Assembly (NCBI GenBank): GCA_003168235.1
Contig: PMSZ01000339.1
Location: 1,944-10,273, forward strand
Direction: 5' to 3'
Length of the DNA stretch: 8,330 nucleotides
DNA from: Acidobacteriaceae bacterium
GTDB lineage: Bacteria; Acidobacteriota; Terriglobia; Terriglobales; Acidobacteriaceae
Position 1 is the first letter of the stretch. Each line of letters opens with the position of its first letter. The translations under genes and the position numbers were made by a program. The notes beneath the pieces were generated by a model. That model worked only from the letters and a program-made list of their open reading frames with translations, ran no database searches and was not told where the DNA came from. Positions 6,432 to 8,330 of this stretch are shown here, piece by piece.

Positions 6432-6451
6432 CGTCACAATGGCATGTGACG
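6432..6451 (+). promoter_or_regulatory. Inverted repeat CGTCACA-N6-TGTGACG in the actA leader
   Basis: Two perfectly complementary 7-base arms (6432-6438 and 6445-6451) flank a 6-base spacer. The arrangement TCACA-N6-TGTGA is the reverse of the CRP-type TGTGA-N6-TCACA operator, so it is not a standard CRP site. It starts about 13 bases after the predicted transcription start, so it could be a repressor operator blocking early elongation or a 7-bp hairpin in the leader RNA. Confidence 0.45.
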
Positions 6452-6474
6452 TAAATCATACGGATGCGGTCAGC

Positions 6475-6498
6475 CGGAAGGGGCGCAAGCCGATTCCG
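6475..6498 (+). other. Potential GNRA-capped stem-loop in the actA leader RNA
   Basis: Outer arms CGGAA (6475-6479) and TTCCG (6494-6498) pair, a GG/GA internal loop (6480-6481 and 6492-6493) follows, and inner arms GGC (6482-6484) and GCC (6489-6491) close on a GCAA tetraloop (6485-6488). GCAA belongs to the stable GNRA class and the purine-rich internal loop could form tandem non-canonical pairs. An alternative outer stem TGCGG/CCGCA (6465-6469 and 6496-6500) competes for the same bases. The hairpin ends 27 bases before the actA start codon. It resembles no riboswitch family I can confirm. Confidence 0.4.
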
Positions 6499-6525
6499 CA
6501 ATAATTAAAGACATCACATTTCCTA

Positions 6526-7221
6526 ATGCAGATCTTTCCGCGCAGCAGCAATGCCATAGCCAGGGCCTCTCTGGTCCTCGTGGTCCTCGCCGTGGGCGGA
6601 TTGTTCTCGGTTTTGCTGGAACTGGAGCGCACTCCGTACATCACCAATGCCGGCGTCAGGAAGTCGCAGCCGGTACCGTTCAGCCACCAGCACCACGTGA
6701 CCGGTCTCGGCATCGATTGCCGCTACTGTCACACCTCGGTTGAGACGTCGAGTTTTGCCGGCATTCCCCCGACCAAGACCTGCATCAACTGCCACGCGCA
6801 GATCTGGACCAACGCCGCTTATCTGGAGCCGGTCCGCGAAAGCTATCGCACCGGCCGGTCGCTCGAGTGGACGCGTGTCAACCAGTTGCCGGACTTCGTG
6901 TATTTCAACCACAGCATTCACATCAATAAAGGTGTCGGATGCAATACCTGCCACGGGCCGATCGACCAGATGCCGCTGACCTATCAGTATGCATCGCTGC
7001 AAATGGAGTTCTGTCTCGACTGCCATCGCAACACGGAGAAGTATCTGCGCCCGCGCGAGCAGGTTTTCAATATGCGCTACGAGCCGCCTTCGACGAGCGC
7101 GCCGGTGGTCGCGAATGGAACCGCCTACTCCGACCAGGAGGCGCTGGGAAACGCCTTAAGAGAGCAGTACAAGGTGCGCTCGGTAAAAGACATCACCAGT
7201 TGCAATACGTGTCACCGGTAA
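6526..7221 (+). CDS. actA: Alternative Complex III subunit ActA, pentaheme c-type cytochrome
   Basis: A 231-residue membrane-anchored multiheme cytochrome. A single hydrophobic segment (about residues 11-31) anchors or exports the protein, placing the heme domain on the periplasmic side. Five CxxCH heme-attachment sites are visible: CRYCH at 65-69, CINCH at 86-90, CNTCH at 139-143, CLDCH at 163-167 and CNTCH at 226-230, the last one residue before the stop. Extra histidines (54, 56, 57, 129, 132) are candidate distal ligands. Five hemes and immediate linkage to an ActB-type gene match ActA of Alternative Complex III, a quinol-oxidising complex that replaces cytochrome bc1 in many bacteria. 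The ATG at 6526 is the only ATG, GTG or TTG in frame after the stop at 6502-6504 that keeps the membrane segment, yet no Shine-Dalgarno sequence lies at the normal distance. A promoter-like sequence and potential leader structures lie upstream. Confidence 0.9.
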   Translation: MQIFPRSSNAIARASLVLVVLAVGGLFSVLLELERTPYITNAGVRKSQPVPFSHQHHVTGLGIDCRYCHTSVETSSFAGIPPTKTCINCHAQIWTNAAYLEPVRESYRTGRSLEWTRVNQLPDFVYFNHSIHINKGVGCNTCHGPIDQMPLTYQYASLQMEFCLDCHRNTEKYLRPREQVFNMRYEPPSTSAPVVANGTAYSDQEALGNALREQYKVRSVKDITSCNTCHR

Positions 7222-7255
7222 AGACGGGAAGTTGGTTGTGAGAGCTGAGCTGACG

Positions 7256-8330
7256 ATGAGCATCGACGACAAAACGAAACCGGCAGCGGCCAAAGGCGGA
7301 GTCGACGTCTGCCCCAGCAAGCGCAAGCAGCTGGACCTGGCGACGGCGCGAGAGCAGATCGAGGGCACGACCGGACCCGCCTACTGGCGCAGCCTCGAAG
7401 AACTGGCAGGCAGCGACGAGTTTCAGGAGATGCTGCACCGCGAGTTCCCCAAGGGCGCATCGGAATGGGTCGACAGTTTCTCGCGCCGCGGTTTCCTCAA
7501 GACCATGGGCGCGTCACTGGCGCTCGCCGGCCTGACCGGCTGCACGAAGATGCCGAACACGGAGATCGTGCCGTATGTCCGGCAGCCGGAAAACGTGATT
7601 CCGGGGCGCCCGAAGTTTTATGCGACCGCGTTCACTCTGGGCGGCTACGCCTCGCCCGTCTTGGTCGAAAGCAATCTTTTCCGTCCCACGAAAATCGAAG
7701 GCAATCCGGAGCATCCCGCGAGCCTCGGCGGCACCGACGTTTACGCGCAGGCTTCGATTCTCGATCTTTACGATCCCGACCGCGCGCAGAACGTTACGTA
7801 CATGGGCGATGTCCGTTCGTGGAATGCCTTCACGGAGGCTGTTCGCGGCCCCATGAGCATGGAGGGCCGGATTTCGGGAGGCGGCGTTCGCATCCTGACG
7901 CAGAGCGTTTCTTCTCCGACGCTCGCGGCGCAGATTAAGGAGTACCTGCGAGCGAATCCGGGGGCGAAGTGGCACGTGTACGAGCCGGTCAGCCGCGACA
8001 ACGTTTATGAAGGCGCGAAGCAGGCCTTCGGCGAACCGGTTGAGACGCGCTACGACTTCTCGAAGGCCGATGTCATCGTTTCGCTCGACGCCGACTTTCT
8101 CTACGCCGGGTTCCCTGGCTCGACGCGCTACATCCGCGATTTCGCCGGACGGCGCAATCCCGACGCGGAGATGAGTCGCCTGTACGTTATCGAGAGCACG
8201 CCGAGTTCGACGGGAATGAAGGCGGATCATCGGCTGCCGCTGCGGGCGGGCGAGATTGAGAAGTTCGCGTTTGCCCTTGCGAATGCGCTCGGAGCAGGGC
8301 CAACCGAGAATGTTGCCTCGGCGGAGTGGG
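7256..8330 (+). CDS. actB: Alternative Complex III subunit ActB, N-terminal part (molybdopterin-oxidoreductase-like), cut by window end
   Basis: An open frame runs from the ATG at 7256 to the window end without a stop (358 complete codons), so only the N-terminal part of a protein normally about 1000 residues long is seen. A soluble leader containing the ActB-typical YWRSLEELA (43-51) precedes a twin-arginine signal, SRRGFLK at 76-82, then a hydrophobic stretch ending in GLTGC with C96 as a possible lipidation site. The following region (NVIPGRPKFYATAFTLGGY at 113-131, KIEGNPEHPAS at 147-157, LDLYDPDR at 169-176) resembles molybdopterin oxidoreductases. In characterised ActB proteins this domain lacks the molybdenum cofactor and a C-terminal part carries Fe-S clusters; neither can be checked here. 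The gap after actA is 34 bases, so the two are probably one operon. An in-frame GTG at 7238, preceded by GGGAAG (7226-7231), is a credible alternative start adding six residues. Confidence 0.9.
   Translation, partial: MSIDDKTKPAAAKGGVDVCPSKRKQLDLATAREQIEGTTGPAYWRSLEELAGSDEFQEMLHREFPKGASEWVDSFSRRGFLKTMGASLALAGLTGCTKMPNTEIVPYVRQPENVIPGRPKFYATAFTLGGYASPVLVESNLFRPTKIEGNPEHPASLGGTDVYAQASILDLYDPDRAQNVTYMGDVRSWNAFTEAVRGPMSMEGRISGGGVRILTQSVSSPTLAAQIKEYLRANPGAKWHVYEPVSRDNVYEGAKQAFGEPVETRYDFSKADVIVSLDADFLYAGFPGSTRYIRDFAGRRNPDAEMSRLYVIESTPSSTGMKADHRLPLRAGEIEKFAFALANALGAGPTENVASAEW

Larger units (their letters stand above)
6228..6525. other. Non-coding region between the aldehyde dehydrogenase and actA
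   Basis: This 298-base gap holds no convincing gene on either strand and is visibly richer in A and T than its surroundings in the middle part. It contains a short inverted repeat GAAAC/GTTTC (6226-6230 and 6245-6249) with a 14-base loop and no T-run, a 14-base palindrome (6318-6331) followed by TTTCGAAA (6335-6342), a candidate extended -10 promoter ending at 6412, and two potential stem-loops in the predicted leader (6432-6451 and 6475-6498). No intrinsic terminator for the dehydrogenase gene is evident. It is the natural control region for the Alternative Complex III operon. Confidence 0.7.

Noticed and set aside
6461..6500. Possible GEMM (cyclic dinucleotide) riboswitch upstream of a cytochrome gene.
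   Set aside because: Only the short GCGCAAGCC stretch is reminiscent. The first hairpin and the GGACGCAAAGCC core of the consensus are absent, so it is reported only as an unassigned stem-loop.
7465..7938. A 157-codon + strand open frame inside the actB region.
   Set aside because: It is out of frame with actB, whose translation shows clear family motifs from 7256 to the window end. The peptide of the 7465 frame is Arg/Gly-rich and unlike any family.

Overview
The window looks like chromosomal DNA of a moderately GC-rich bacterium, most likely a member of the Acidobacteriota. This is an inference from three things: a start of an Alternative Complex III operon (pentaheme cytochrome followed by a Tat-dependent ActB-type protein), a Yip1-family membrane protein of the kind common in that phylum, and a degenerate CAGGTCT heptad repeat between genes. 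All seven convincing genes are on the + strand. I see no RNA gene, mobile element, CRISPR array or integrase.

Layout. Positions 4-822 encode the ATPase of a di-/oligopeptide-type ABC importer, probably the last gene of a transporter operon that begins upstream. A likely sigma70-type promoter follows, then a five-helix Yip1-family membrane protein (893-1672). Two FAD-dependent amine/amino-acid oxidoreductases come next, overlapping by 4 bases (1692-2852 and 2849-4159). After a short intergenic region holding a heptad repeat and a GC-rich hairpin there is a carboxymuconolactone decarboxylase/AhpD-like protein (4262-4669). An NAD(P)-dependent aldehyde dehydrogenase (4782-6227) has a good candidate promoter and ribosome binding site of its own.

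A 298-base non-coding region (6228-6525) then separates this metabolic block from a respiratory operon. It contains an AT-rich palindrome, a candidate extended -10 promoter and two potential stem-loops in the predicted leader. The respiratory operon begins with actA (pentaheme c-type cytochrome, 6526-7221) and actB (from 7256, cut by the window end).

How the genes may work together. Peptide or amino-acid-like solutes enter through the ABC importer. One or both flavoproteins could oxidise a C-N bond, and the aldehyde dehydrogenase could oxidise a resulting (semi)aldehyde. This would fit catabolism of an imino acid, N-methyl amino acid or polyamine, but the substrate cannot be read from the sequence. 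Alternative Complex III would oxidise the quinol formed if the flavoproteins feed the quinone pool; that link is speculative. No clearly undescribed system is visible. The items most worth a second look are the actA leader and the tandem flavoprotein pair.
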